A stretch of 64,000 nt of DNA from Actinernus sp. WN-2022 (lineage: Eukaryota; Cnidaria; Anthozoa; Actiniaria; Actinernidae): the NCBI GenBank assembly GCA_030867875.1, contig JAOWCC010001634.1, positions 131,540,807 to 131,604,806 on the forward strand, read 5' to 3'. The notes under the pieces were generated by a model, which was not told the origin of the DNA, ran no database searches, and worked only from the letters and a program-made list of their open reading frames with translations. A program made the translations under genes and the position numbers. Positions 33,601 through 45,700 of the stretch are shown in pieces (within the stretch, counting starts at the first letter, position 1; each line of letters starts with the position of its first letter).

Positions 33601-34039
33601 TGTCAGATATGTCTGATGTTTTTGTACGCACGGGAAGCCTGTAAATAGATCGTCTTGAGGCTATATTGAGTTTTTCTCTAAAGCCTTGAGCGATAATGTC
33701 ATTAGTGCTTAGCTTCTTGGTGTAGAACTTTCGTGTCACAAGCGAAAGTAAGAACGTGGAGTCTTAATTTAATTGAAAGATTTATTGCTTTTGTGTTTTG
33801 TCTTATCTTTTTTTACTAGATGAAAGCTCTGTAGGCGTGTATGAAGAGCATTTTCTTAGTTTTGAGCAAAATGATTCGGCACAAAATAGCGAAATAAAAG
33901 CAACTTCCGGTTTAGAGCCTCGTTTTCATGTTGCAGCAGAGAGCGAGTTAGCAGAGGGACCGATTTCTCGGTGTTCCCGTGCTTAGATCGTTTGGGACTT
34001 TTAGTATGTTAATTTAGAGGCTAATTCAAGAGCGATTAA
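33601..34039. other. Spacer with a direct duplication
   Basis: CACAAGCGAAAGTAAG occurs near 33568 and again near 33737. A frame at 33798-33986 has no recognised domain but leads into LINE sequence. Confidence 0.4.
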
Positions 34040-35048
34040 GACTAACGATCCGCTTCATTGGTCTGAATTTAGGCGTGTAAGAAACCAAGTAAATAATGAC
34101 AGTAGGCAAGCGAAAGCAACATTACCATAATGCTTTTGAGGGTTATGCAAATAACTCTCGTAAGACCTGGCAAACGATAAGTGAAATCACTTCTAGGAAA
34201 TCGAATAAATCATCCATCAACCAACTTGACCATAAGGGCGATACTATCACTGATTCTAGTTGTACAGCCAATGCCTTTAATTACCATTTTTCTAGTGTTG
34301 CCTTAGGCCTAAGTAATCAAGTGCCTCCGACTAATACATCTTTCAAACAATATCTTCCGGCGTTTTCCCCTATAGATGCGTTTAGTCTGACTGAAATTAA
34401 TAGTCGTTATATGTTGCAATTAATTTCAAAATTAAATAAATCTAAATCCACGGGTCTTGACGGCATCCCGGCTAGGCTATTAAAGGAATGCGCAGAATTA
34501 GTTTCCGAGTCTCTTACCAGGGTCTTCAATATGTCCATTGGGACAGGAATCTTTCCTGATGATTTTAAATTTTCTAAAGTATTTCCTGTTTACAAAAGTG
34601 GTAAACATGCAGACGCAGATAACTACAGACCAATTTCTGTCATTCCTATCGTTGCTAAACTTTTCGAAAGAATCGTTTATATAGCTTATAGAATATCTTA
34701 ATAAGAATACATTATTATCTAATAACCAGTCTGGCTTTAGGTCTCTACATAGCCTGCTTACAGGCTCTCAGGTTTTTTCGGAAATATTAGTTTTCAGGTC
34801 GGGTTTGGGTTACCTGTGGGCCGAGCGAGGCCGAAGGCCGAGCGAGGCGGAGGCGAGTGCGTCAGCGCCTCGCTCGGCTCACAGGTAACCCAAACCCGAC
34901 CCGAAAAATAATATTTCCGAAAAAAACCAGAGCCTGTAAGCAGGCTAGTCTCTACACTCCACGGTAACTGCCCTTCTAGAAGCTACTGATAGTTGGTCTT
35001 TAAATACTGATCAAGGTCGTGTCAATGCCGTTATCTTTCTTGACCTAA
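34040..35048 (+). pseudogene. LINE RT, 5' half of a split copy
   Basis: This is the region between endonuclease and RT, followed by the RT fingers: AFEGYANNSRKTWQTISEIT (about 34130), LNKSKSTGLDGIPARLLKEC (about 34430-34490), FKFSKVFPVYKSGKHADADN (about 34565-34622) and NYRPISVIPIVAKLFERIV (about 34622-34678). After a 198-bp palindromic insertion the frame resumes as GFRSLHSTVTALLEATDSW and ends at VIFLDLNK (about 35046). The next RT residues ([12 protein letters not shown]) are found only at 38897, so about 3.85 kb separates the halves. The same frame style and the exact join in the conserved FLDLxKAFDTV block support one original copy. Confidence 0.82.
34750..34947. mobile_element. Palindromic MITE with 9-bp target duplication
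   Basis: The two halves are inverted copies for about 80 bp (TAGCCTGCTTACAGGCTCT at the left). GTCTCTACA flanks both sides (34741-34749 and 34948-34956). It sits in the LINE RT between NQSGF and RSLHS codons. Confidence 0.88.
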
Positions 35049-35374
35049 ACAAGAGCCCATCTGGGCTTTCACTCGGGCCACATGAGATTGAAGATGAAAT
35101 ACACTTTCATTTGAAATCCTCTTAGTAATAACCAAAGGGAAGAATTATTAGCTGAATTTAGCAGTCTTTAGGAGTGGCCGGTAGCGCGGTGACTTTCATT
35201 CTCTGCTCCCCTAGTATATATGTAATTTAATATTTTTATTTTTCTCGTATGTTGACCTTTTAATTTAAACACTACTTATTCGTTTAACACACTGCATTTG
35301 AGCAGGCATATATTCATTGTTTTGAACCCGAGAATTAACCGTACTACCGTACTTCATGGTCCCTTTCTTTAGTA
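35049..35374. other. Left margin of the 3.85-kb insert
   Basis: No coding signal. TAAACAAG before the insert and TAAAAAGG after it (38897) are similar 8-bp flanks and may be a decayed target duplication. Confidence 0.3.
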
Positions 35375-37516
35375 GTGGGTTGTCGGTCAGGTGATTGTAA
35401 ACTCTCGTCATTTAGCACAGAAAATGTATACTTCAATACTAATCTGACAAATATGAAAAAAACATGGGAAGGAATAAATAATTTACTAAATCGTAAAGCA
35501 AATAATTTTAAGCGAATCAATGCAATTAAGGATCTTAACAATAATAAAGTAACTATAGAGATCCCTCACGGATAGCTGATGTACTCAACGAACATTTTGC
35601 ATCAGTAGGGCATAAATTAGCAAACAAACTGCCACTAGCACACCATCATTATCTTGATTTTCTCTGTAAATCCAAATCACCCGATACATCATTTCTTTTC
35701 GAGCCTGTTACACCAGAAGAAGTTAAATTGGAAATTTTATGTATACCAAACAACAAATCTCATGGTCTATATTCTTGCCCTACACAAATATTGAAATGTG
35801 CAAGTAACACTATAAGTGATGTGCTATCAAACATACTTAATACATCTATTATATTAGGAGCATATCCCTCAAAACTAAAAATGTCAACAATCAAACCGAT
35901 ATTTAAAGCTGAATATGAGACCGACGCAAATAATTACAGACCTATATCTTTGTTATCTAATTTTAACAGAATTTTTGAACAATTAATGTACAAAAGAATC
36001 ATTGGAATCTTTTATTGAGGATAACAATATACTGTTCTCTTCTCAATATGGCTTTCGTAAAGCACACTCAACTCAACACGCAATTCTTGATATTGTTAAT
36101 GCTATACAGACTAATATGGATAAGCGCCTATTTTCGTGTAGAGTCTTTATAGATCTGAAAAAAGCTTTTGATACTGTTGACCATAGCATTCTGCTAAATA
36201 AACTCAACCGTTTTTATCTTACCTACAAGGTCGGACACAAACAACTCAAATTGGTTCACACATATCTACCAAAATGGAAACTACTTGTGGCGTACCCCTG
36301 TTCTGTTTTAGGTCCATTGGTCTTTTTATTCTATATCAACGATATTCAAAACTGTTCTGATAAATTCAGCTTTTATCTTTTTGCTGATGATACTATATAC
36401 TTTACGCAGACAAAAATCTTAAATCGTTGGAACTAATCGTAAACAGAGAACTAAAGAAATTATGATTGGTTAACAGCAAATAAATTAACCCTTAACATAA
36501 AAAAAACCATTGTTTTAATATTTCGTCCATATCAAAAGAATATCAACCTAAAATAAGTATTTTCGATAATGAACAGAATAAGAACGTTCCCTTTGAATGT
36601 AAAGACTATGTGAAATATCTCGGAGTTTTAATTGACAATAATTTATCCTGGAAGCATCATATTGATCATATTGCTGTAAAAATTAGCAAAACAGTAGGGT
36701 TAATCGCGAAACTAAGACATTTTGTGCCCGTACATACCCTCCTGAGTATTTATCGATCATTAATTGCTCCTTACTTAACTTATGGGTTGACAGTTTGGGG
36801 TCAGGCATGTAAGTCATATCTGAAAAAAACTTCTAATTCTTCAAAAGCGGGCACTCCGCTTTATGTATTTTGCCGACAGAAATGAGCACGCAATTCCCCT
36901 TCTCATTAATGTTAATATTATGCCTGTAAACTTTTTATACTATGAGTCCCTATCTAACTTGATGTATGATGTCAGAAACAACTCAGCACCAATAAGTAAT
37001 TTATATTTATTCGTAAACACCTCCAGTATCCATTCTTATAATACACGTTCCTCTACATCCAACAATTTCTACATTAAAAGCTCTAGACTTGAAATACAAA
37101 AAAACGCCTTCTCTAGAATTGGAGCAAAACTATGGAATGAGATACCATGTTATCTCAGAAATCTTCCAAAAAAATCATTTAAAATAGAACTTAAGAAAAT
37201 ACTAGTTAATATCCTCAAATTAGAAGATACATATATTGATACATCCATGATTATTTCAAGAGTAAAATCATTCAAATAAAATTTGCTGATTTTACAGTTA
37301 TTATGGTCACCACCTTGTCTTTTGTCTCATTATAATTCCTTTTTCTTCTCTCTTTTTTTCTCTTTCCCTCCATTACATGTAAAACTTAACTTATTCTTTT
37401 AAACTGTAATTAGTATATTTACTTATACAAGACTCGGCCCGCCTAGATTAGCTTTAAGCTACCTGCGGACCAGTCAAATTGTAAATTACACTATTAGACA
37501 AATAAAAAATAAAAAG
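35375..37516 (+). pseudogene. Second LINE RT copy, inserted in the first
   Basis: Nearly all RT blocks are present in broken frames: LYSCPTQILK (about 35770), NNYRPISLLSNFNRIFEQL (about 35930-35985), SQYGFRKAHSTQHAILDIV (about 36042), FIDLKKAFDTVDHSILLNKL (about 36150-36210), SVLGPLVFLFYINDI (about 36303), FADDTIYFTQ (about 36380), KYLGVLIDNNLSWKHHIDHI (about 36612-36672), YLTYGLTVWGQ (about 36775) and the C-terminal AKLWNEIPCYLRNLPKKS (about 37125-37180). The end is an ACAAATAAAAAATAAAAAGG tail. Frameshifts near 36000, 36430 and 36870 and the loss of the GVPQG block make it inactive. The endonuclease is absent. Confidence 0.85.
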
Positions 37517-37527
37517 GTGTGTAAAAC

Positions 37528-38555
37528 TCAGTGTGTGATGAATAGGGATCGGGTTGTCATGTAAGAAAGATGGCTCTTGAACAAACTGATAAGCTTCAGT
37601 AGGTTGGGTAGTCTCGGAACACTCAGTGGAGACCTTTTTAAAGTTTGAAAGTCGGATCTCAGCTTTATTATATCCGCTTTCAACTCACCATTTTCAACTT
37701 CTAGGTCAATAATACGTGATGACAGCATCTTGATTTCGGTCTTGTATATATTATCTTGCTGCACTAATTTGTCTTCCAAATGACTGAGTTTCGTTTCTTG
37801 ATTCGTGTTTTGATGTGACGAGAGTAAGAATTCATTACGCATATCAGTTAGGTCAGCCTCCATGTTACAAATCAAGGTCATTAAATCAGCGAGAGAGTTC
37901 TTATTGCGGGCTAACAATACTCGTGAAGAATCTAAAGAATTCCGTCTCTTCCGGTTTGAATTTGACTCATGTGTATGTTGCTTTTGGAGTTTCAAGGATA
38001 TGTTGATCCAAAACTACAGGCTCTTGGGGTTTTTCATTGACTTGTGAACTTGCAGGCTCTGTAACTTGTTTTGTTTTCTTAGTATAACATAAAGTGTTGA
38101 ACATGTTCTCAAGCATGTCGCGCGTGACCTCTGTTTCTTCATTCATTAAGTTCTCTACTTTCATCTGTAATCTTTGCCCATGCCTTGGCACATAACTATT
38201 CCTGTTGTTAAGTAGACGTGGATGGTTATAAGTAAAATCCTTCGACAGCTTGTACCGTTTCCGCTAGGTCAATATCCTAGCTGGAACGAAATAACTTGAT
38301 CTCAATACTCTCTGACTGTTTCTCTGCCTCATTTAAGTGGTCGATCCAACTTACGGTAAATTTCAATCTCTGACAGTTTTTAAGAGACTCACAATATTGG
38401 TCTTGAAGTGCCTTCAAATGCAGCACAGCGCCGGAGCCGATGGCTTATAGATTCCAATATCTATTTCTTCGAATTTTAGCTTTCCGGATCCTGGCCCCAG
38501 TTCACTGGCTTCAGGTCGTCCGTCGTACGTGTCGTATATAAAATCACTGGCCATC
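37528..38555 (-). pseudogene. Unknown minus-strand ORF with coiled coil
   Basis: From an ATG near 38555 the minus strand encodes a chain starting MASDFIYDTYDGRPEASEL, with frame breaks near 38420 and 38240. It continues with MKVENLMNEETEVTRDMLEN (about 38180) and a heptad-rich stretch LADLMTLICNMEADLTDMRN (about 37890) and LSSRIIDLEVENGELKADII (about 37725) that should form a coiled coil. It ends near 37530. It lies opposite the LINE just upstream and fills the right part of the 3.85-kb insert. It may be an ORF1-type protein of an unidentified retroelement; no zinc knuckle or RRM was seen. Function unknown. Confidence 0.45.
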
Positions 38556-38896
38556 TGGGTAAAAAACGCTGTCCCTCGGCTCCGACAATAGCGCCAGTTG
38601 AAATATCCTGAGCCTGTTGGAAGGCTTTCGCACGAGTGAAGTTAAATAAAACATTAAACTGCTTACATTTGAGAGATGGGACTCCAAATTAGAGAGAAAG
38701 TTCCTCGCGGGTCCTCCACCATCTTGATTTACTGTATTAAATTATGTAAATAAATTAACCTGGCGATTGTTGCGTGACCAGCACAGTGCAATCTGATTGA
38801 ACTCGACCTTTAACGCATGCGCAAAAATTTTGCGACACCCAACAAAAAAAAAAAACGGCTTGCATTTTAAGACTCGGTACTGCCACAGGCAGCCCG
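38556..38896. other. Right margin of the 3.85-kb insert
   Basis: No gene. A 12-A run lies near 38845 and a GCAGCCCGAG sequence forms the right edge at 38896. Confidence 0.35.
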
Positions 38897-40125
38897 AGTA
38901 AAAAGGCATTTGACACTGTTAACCACGAGATTCTTTTAGACAAACTTTGGCACTATGGAGTTAGAGGCCTAACGCACTCTTGGTTCAAATCTTATTCAGT
39001 TGACTAATCGCGACCAGAGGTGTTTCGTAAACGGCTCGTTGTCTCAGCCACGCTCTTTAAAATGTGGTATTCCCCACGGGACTATCCTTAGACCAATAAT
39101 GTTTTTAATGTACATCAATGATCTTCCAAATTGTTTAACGTTTACGAACGATAACATTTCTGAGCTCGATGGCCAACTAGCTTCTGATCTCAATTGTGTA
39201 AATACATGGCTCAACGCAAACAAATTAACCCTTAATCTTAAGAAAACAGAATATATGTTAATTACTTCAAATCAAAAATGCATTAACATTCCCCACATCC
39301 CAACACCATCAATAAATAACGTTGCTATTAAACAGGTCCAGACAGCCAAATCTTTAGGAGTATTCATTGATGAAAATCTCTCTTGGGATACCCACATTGA
39401 TCATATATCTAAAAAGATATCTGCTGGTATTGGCGCCATAAAAAGAGTGAAGCCTTTTGTCCCTTTCTCGACTCTTTTGACTATTTTCAATGCACTAGTC
39501 AAACCACACTTTGCTTACTGTAGCGAAGTGTGGGGTAACTGTGGCAAGGGTTTATGTGACAAGCTACAAAAATTGCAGAATCGTGCTGCTCGTGTTTTAT
39601 TGAACGCGTCATTTGATTCAAATACTCAGACACTGCGTGAAACTCTAACCTGGAGAAACATAAAACACCAACATTTACTAGATTCTGCAGTTATGGTGTA
39701 CAAGTCACTAAATAATTTAGCTCCAGATTATCTTTGCTTGAAATTTATCTTTAGGAATGAGCTAGTTAATTATTCACTACGCGATCTTACTGATAAGCTG
39801 GCTATTCCACATCCGCGCACTGGCTATCTTAAAATAAGTTTTAGCTATAGCGGCGCACAATTGTGGAACAGCCTGCCCCTTGATATTCGCCAATCGGAAC
39901 CCTTAACTCGCCAAAAGACAAATTACGCTGCTATGACTTCTGAAATTACTAATTCACGGCATCCACGTAAAGCAGGATTTATTTTATTATTTATGTAAAT
40001 ATTATATCATGTGGTATAATTGTAAGTTATATTTTTTTTTTATTTAGGCATAATTTTAGACTATTCATTGGATTTTAAAATTTGTAAATTACCTGATGGA
40101 ACAACCGAGACAAAATAAAGTTAGC
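38897..40125 (+). pseudogene. LINE RT, 3' half of the split copy, YADD lost
   Basis: It starts exactly where the 5' half stopped: [20 protein letters not shown] (38900-38960). A 4-bp insertion near 39000 shifts the frame; then a 332-codon open frame runs from 39000 to 39998 with SLKCGIPHGTILRPIMFLMY (about 39057-39115), INDLPNCL, KSLGVFIDENLSWDTHIDHI (about 39348-39408), KLQKLQNRAARVLLN (about 39560) and AQLWNSLPLDIRQSEPL (about 39858). The catalytic YADD block that should follow INDLPNCL is missing; the chain jumps to TFTNDNISELDGQL. The 3' UTR ends near 40125 at AAAATAAAGTTAGCC. Confidence 0.85.
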
Positions 40126-40682
40126 CAATCCAATCCAACGTATTGCTATGACCCCGCCCCCTACCCCACCCGGGGTGGGTGGCAACAGGGTTAGTCGATT
40201 CCCTCTCTTGATCGACAGGCTGCATAAAATATTGTGCCTGTTATCGTTGCGTGGAGCTGAATCTAACAATATATAATGGAGTATGGCTTTAATTTTGTAA
40301 AGCAAAACCAGCTGATCGACCCCTTTAGCCAAACGTTCTAATATGTATTTTAATATTTTAATATTCATTTAGACTCCTGTGAAACTGTTCATGAGAAGTG
40401 GGAAAGTCAGCCATGTTTAATACTAGGCAAACCCTGTTCTAAATGTTCTCTACAACTCGGCCCCAGTACTCTTAGCCGGGCGAAAAAGGTCACGAATAGT
40501 TTTCGAGTTGTTGTAGTCTGAAATTGGGTGATAAATTTTGCCTTTTTAGTCTGGAATAGGTATACCGGTATAGTTTCCGAGGGTGGGTTAACGGCTACAC
40601 GTAAAGGGTAGTTTTACCAATTCCAAACCCTCAGTAATAAGAACGAAAACCCAACTCCATTATTACTAAGTTAAATATACTA
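40126..40682. other. Unassigned spacer
   Basis: A C-rich/G-rich small palindrome (ACCCCACCCGGGGTGGGTGG) lies near 40163. No gene. Confidence 0.4.
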
Positions 40683-40860
40683 AATAATATATATTAGACT
40701 TTAAATTTGTATAAGATAGATAATTACGTTTATTCGAAGCGACAGTATACCAGAAAAGAACAATGGTATCTTAGGGAAAAGTGTTACTTGTCATTAATTA
40801 TTACTCAACATGAACCGACGCAAACGTAAGGTTGACGCGGCGACATTTGTGACAAATTAC
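40683..40860 (+). repeat. Dispersed repeat, second copy of 21225-21400
   Basis: It shares GTATAAGATAGATAATTACG, GACAGTATACCAG, GGGAAAAGTGTTACTTGTCA and CAACATGAACCGACGCAAAC blocks with the complement of the earlier copy, in the same order. Confidence 0.6.
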
Positions 40861-41912
40861 TATATATGATTATATGATACATTGTGATACATTAATATAT
40901 CGTGTTTAGAGTTTTGGCTACTTGCTATTCGTTCAGACATTTTGGTATTACTAGTTGTAGATATTTGCATTTTTTCGTTGTATTATAATTATGTACATTA
41001 ATTGATGATAGTAATTTTGCTTGTAAAAATGTGTCTAGCTAAATCTGCTCACTGAAATTTGTTTTAAAAGGCCTATTTAAAATCGGACTGGAAGTGTAAT
41101 GATAAAAGTTCAATTGTGAGTCTCTTAGACGGGCGAGTGATTAAGTATACTCTTAGGTATACCATAATTAATATATTAGAATGTTAAGATTGATCTCTCT
41201 TATATATATATATATATATATATTCTTTTCCACTCATTTTTTTGTTCCTTTTCTCAACTCATGTTTAAACTCACTTTCAATCATACATGTATTTTCAAAA
41301 ATTAAGTGACTGCAACATTTGGTAATTCTCCTCATTTAGTTTCTTCGTGGTAGTGGCCAACTCGAAAGATTTCGCTCCTTTGGCCACTACGCACATTTCC
41401 TGGAAATTGTAACTTTGAATACCTATTTAATTTTGTTCTCCACTCTTTCCTACCAATTGTTAAAATTGAACTTGTAAATAGTGCAAAATAAAATTGAATT
41501 GAATTGAATTGAATTGTGAAATTGATGTTTTAAGCAGATTTCCCGACCTTAGATTAAGGGATGTGCTAGTGTAGCATAATTTCAGTGTTGCTGCATGGAT
41601 TGCATTATTTTGGTCCAATTTGACCAGATTCATTTCAGACAAATGGATCAGTATTGTCTGATTCTGCAGAGTAGTATTGAAATAATGACAGCGGTCTGCT
41701 GGTGTATTCAATGGTTTAATATCGACAGTTTTGTCTTCACAGCAATTTGATCTGTGATGCAAGTTTTACAGGTCATGGTGTCTTTATTTATTGTTATTGA
41801 CCGCAAATTCCGTACTGTTATATGAAATGAGGATGACAGTGTACAGAGTCATTTTATTGACGAGAACTGTTGAGAGTTGTATGGGGCGCCAAGTGTGACA
41901 AAAGGTCGAGTT
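40861..41912 (+). mobile_element. LINE/SINE 3' end with GAATT tail inside an otherwise empty stretch
   Basis: At 41240-41516 a 3' UTR-like sequence (GTAGTGGCCAACTCGAAAG, GTGCAAAATAAAATTG) ends in GAATT-type pentamers (41491-41516). A TA repeat lies at 41200-41222. I see no coding block upstream. 41520-41912 holds only non-coding sequence. Confidence 0.45.
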
Positions 41913-42125
41913 CGAAATATTGGGTCTATCACCGAATATATAGTCAATCCTGTTAAATATGTGTTGAGGTGAGTTTTCTTCGATATAGGCTTCGACTGTC
42001 ATATATATAGGTTTGACTGTCATATATATATATGTTGGCTGTCAGATATATAGGGTGAGTCCTGGGTCGAGACGTTGCCCAAATATGGGTCGAGATTATC
42101 GATTAGCTTCGTGATTATCGATTGA

Positions 42126-42407
42126 TCAACAAAAAACATAAGGCGGGGAAGTGACTTTGTCATTTTTTGTAACCTTTCGCGCTCTTTTTGAATTCGAGTC
42201 ATAGGATGCCCAATTAAAATGGCGTCTCTCCAATGCTTCAATTTGAGGCCTTGTTATTACGAACCTTGCTCTTCCATTCGAATGTTCCGTTGGTAAATGA
42301 TAAGTTAACACCGCTTCGTCACCGTCTTGAGGACCCATATGATTTGTGGAAATAACATGTGAATACTCGTCAAAAGTGTCCTCAATAGAGAGTGAAGCGT
42401 GTAACAA
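42126..42407 (-). pseudogene. Remnant ORF in the core of the outer element
   Basis: A 93-codon minus frame contains ARFVITRPQIEALERRHFNW, which resembles the DNA-binding segment that precedes integrase-core domains in some cnidarian repeat proteins. That comparison is from memory and weak. The C-terminal third lies in the inverted arm, so it is not a native end. No catalytic residues are present. Confidence 0.3.
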
Positions 42408-43209
42408 TCGTTATGTATGCCAAGATGCAAATTGCTTGTCGGATTGCATGCTCTTGAGACCAAGCAATTCATCAGATAAACTGCATCTCCGAGTCTTCTT
42501 TGTATGCGATGCAGTACATCAAAATTTCCAGTGTAAATTACGTCTATCTTGGCCTATAATTGATGGAATTCGAAGAAAAAAGTCTTCCAGATAAGCAGAG
42601 TGACGTATTAATATTATCCCAGTAGTAAAAAGAGCGCGAAATATTACAAAAAATTACACAAGTCCTCTCCCCTCCTCCCCCTTATGTTTTTTGTTGATCA
42701 ATCGATAATCTCGACCCACATTTTGGCAACGTCTCGACCCAGGACTCATCCTATATATCCGACAGCCAACACATATATATGTGACAGTCAAACCTATATA
42801 TCTGACAGTCGAAGCCTATATCGAGGAAAACTCACCTCATATATTGAGGGACGGTAAGGGGGGGTCTGCGCACGGTTTCACGACTAATAAAACTGGCAAA
42901 GAACGAGCCACAGTAATTAATATTCCGAAAAAAATGACATTGCATTACTGTTGATACAGCCTTCATATTGCATACGTTTTTTTTGTAATCCGCTGTCGTC
43001 CGTACTTTCGTTTGTAAGTTAATCTTTTCTTACGCATATTTCAGAAACTGCTTTCTTCAAAATCTACTTTCTTTTCAGAATTTAAATATTACTAAATGAT
43101 CGAAAATGGAATATTTTGCGTACCTGAACGCGAGTTAAAATAGCCTAGAAGACACCCGGCATGCAGTCATTCCGCTCCTAGTTGTTACTGCGCGAAGAAA
43201 AGTCACTCT

Positions 43210-45700
43210 CTAGAACTGTAGGTTCACATTCAGCCAATCAGTGTCATACTCTGATGCCTGGTTGTGCTCCAACCTTTCCCCTAAGATCTCTAACTGTACC
43301 TCATCTTCTTGGTTTTTGTCAGCAGGAGGTTGCGCAGAGCTTCTATCTAACCTTATCTTCTCCTTTGGTACAACAGACGTAGCATACATGGCCATCGGTT
43401 ATCGGTATTTAACCGTATTTCACACATGCTCGATAAGAGAACTCGCATGGCGTATTTTAATGGCCTTGTGCTCCCCCACTTAGATTATGCGGACGCTGTC
43501 TGGGGAGACCAGCCTGGCGTGAAATCAGAAATAGAACAGCTACAGGCATTCCAAAATCGGTTTGCTAAAAAGATTGAAGGAGGCAAGCTGTCGTCAGCTG
43601 AGACCCTGGCATCGCTTAAATGGATCCCATTGGTCGGAAGGCGTTTTGGACATCGATGTGTTGCCGTTCAGAATGCAATCAAAGGGGATATTCCAGAACA
43701 CTTTGATATTTTCAAAACTACTTTAAGTCAGTCGCATGGTCATAATACTATAGGAACGGATATCTGCCGAGACTCCCCAAGCCGAAGACAGAATGGGGAA
43801 GGCGTGCTACATACATTAGGGCAACAAACGATTGGGCTTCCCTGCCAAATGAATTAAAAAAGCCCACGCCTAAGTTGATTTTTAAAATAAATATAAATAA
43901 GTTTTTAATTAATCAGTATTTATGCTAGTTTTATCTTTCTGATCGTTCTTTCTTATTAACATTTTTATCCATTATTCTATGTCCATTTTGTCTTTTAATT
44001 TGTAATTTTATGTTATAGAGGACCCTCCTGAAAACCACTTTTGCATAAGTGACGGAGGCCTCCTCTCAAAAGATTTATTATTATTATTATTTATTATTAC
44101 TATTAATGGTAGTGTACCTACTTTAAACATCAGTGTTTGCTGGTGTACTGTTCTTTGCCGGACAGCTCTACCATTGTTTAATGCCCACTCTAGCATGACA
44201 TTTCGCTCTCTGTCATTAAAGTTTCTCGTTGGCTTCAAATGGCTCATTCTAGGAAGGGCATCGAGAGGCATTGCCTGGGGAACCACTGGGTAAATGACCT
44301 CTCGTGAGTATAGTAATAGGCAGCCCAATGAACAACCCTCTTGATACTCTCACACACCGTGTGTTCGCCAAATTGCGGGCATATTGTAACAAAGTCGGAA
44401 ACTGGTCTTTGAAGTGACCCATTGCATGCAAGTTCTCGACTTGAACAGTTAAACAAGTATGTAAATCTACTTGGTAACTTCAAGTTAACTTTAAGTTCCT
44501 TGATTTGCTGACTGAGATCTCGCAAACCCTCATGTATCATGCTGACTGAAGATAACGTTTGACTCGACACTTGTTAGTCCCAATTGCGCCCATGGATTTA
44601 CCAGGTTTTTGAAGGATTGCAGTTACGTTTTCTGCGGATTTTTTCAAAAAGTTGTCTAACGATTTCCAGGTTCTCAATGGCTTCATTCGACGACAGCGTT
44701 GGTACTGTTTGGTGCGTTAAATGGACAGAGAATGCCTTATATTAATAGAAGTCCCAAATGTCTCAGGAACTGTGCCATACCTTTGATCGTAATGATAACT
44801 TTGATAGATCCGGTTTATGCATCCGTTACAAAAATGTTCTTGTCGAACTCAACGCAAATACCCATAGCAGGGACCGCGGAGTACCCTTAAAAAGTGGTAG
44901 GGCTCAAGCAACCATACAGTGCAACGAGCGCAAAAAGCGCGAGCTGCTAGGGGTGTTTCAGGGCATGCCTCCAGGAAATTGAAATCTAGAGCCTCGGAAA
45001 TGCCATTTTCTTCGTCTTCCACGGAACTTTGTCGCTAAATCTTTGTTTTTGTCACATTTCCCGAAAAAAACAACTGGTAGGGCTATAGCCCGACTTGCCC
45101 CACCTGCTCCGCAGTCCCTGCATAGGCTGTGAAAAGGATGCGTTTTCGGCGTTTCCGTTCGAGTTTCCTTCTTTCCCACTGACTTCCAGCGATAACGGTA
45201 ACCTCTTCGCTAGGGATATTTGCCTTTATCTGGTGACCTTCTGTGTCAACAAAACAGCACCGTTTCTGTATGGAGCAGCATGGGCACTTTCAGTGCAATG
45301 CAAGGTACCATTCCTTAGAACCACATTAACCTTTAAGTCTGACATGTGTATGGCAGCCATACCACCAGGCATTCCTTTATGAGAAACATAGAGGATGTTA
45401 TTGCTAATGCACATGGAAATCACCTCGCAGCTATTTGGACAGTCGGAGAAAAAGGTAACATTTCTCTTCACTACTACTACATCCATCTCCACCATGCATG
45501 ATCATAAATATGGCGTGTTCCACATCACTGGAAGTCACCAGAATAGTATCACTTGCCTTAGCAATACAGCTACAGGTAGGTTCGATGTTGCGAGAGATGT
45601 ACCTTTGTCAGATCAACCTTCTGGTCTCTATATGACTTCTCTAAATCCTACAATGCTTAGGTCACCTTTTATGACTATCACGGAAATATTGCAGGTTTTC
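43210..45700 (-). pseudogene. Large cnidarian repeat-borne protein, split by a LINE
   Basis: Minus-strand blocks in family order, in several frames: MPGGMAAIHMSDLKVNVVLR and APYRNGAVLL (45380-45240), AFSVHLTHQTVPTLSSNEA (about 44730-44690), HAMGHFKDQFPTLLQYARNL (about 44428-44370), VHWAAYYYTHERSF (about 44330), QAMPLDALPRMSHLKP (about 44275), and EWALNNGRAVRQRTVHQQT (about 44185-44130) with KVGTLPL. A LINE tail then interrupts. The C-terminus, MYATSVVPKEKIRLDRSSAQ and on to a stop near 43213, resumes at 43389. I recall this family as abundant in coral and anemone genomes, in some members with an N-terminal NHL-type propeller; no function is known to me. Frameshifts and stops show that this copy is dead. 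Confidence 0.6.
43404..44105 (+). pseudogene. LINE 3' end inserted in the cargo gene, (TTA)n tail
   Basis: A 5'-truncated LINE C-terminus reads in one frame: FNGLVLPHLDYADAVWGDQP (about 43450-43510), LQAFQNRFAKKI, SLKWIPLVGRRFGHRCVAVQ (about 43612-43672), and IKGDIPEHFDIF. After a frame change near 43770 it ends with WASLPNELKKPTPKLIF (about 43835-43885). The 3' UTR ends in a TTA repeat (44071-44103). The insertion lies between KVGTLPL and MYAT of the cargo gene. Confidence 0.85.

Noticed and set aside
35049..38896. The insert as a hAT element with 8-bp target duplication
   Set aside because: The flanks agree at only six of eight bases and the ends show no inverted repeat.
44958..45179. Separate small minus-strand gene
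   Set aside because: It is an out-of-frame piece of the decayed cargo gene of the 3-kb element.
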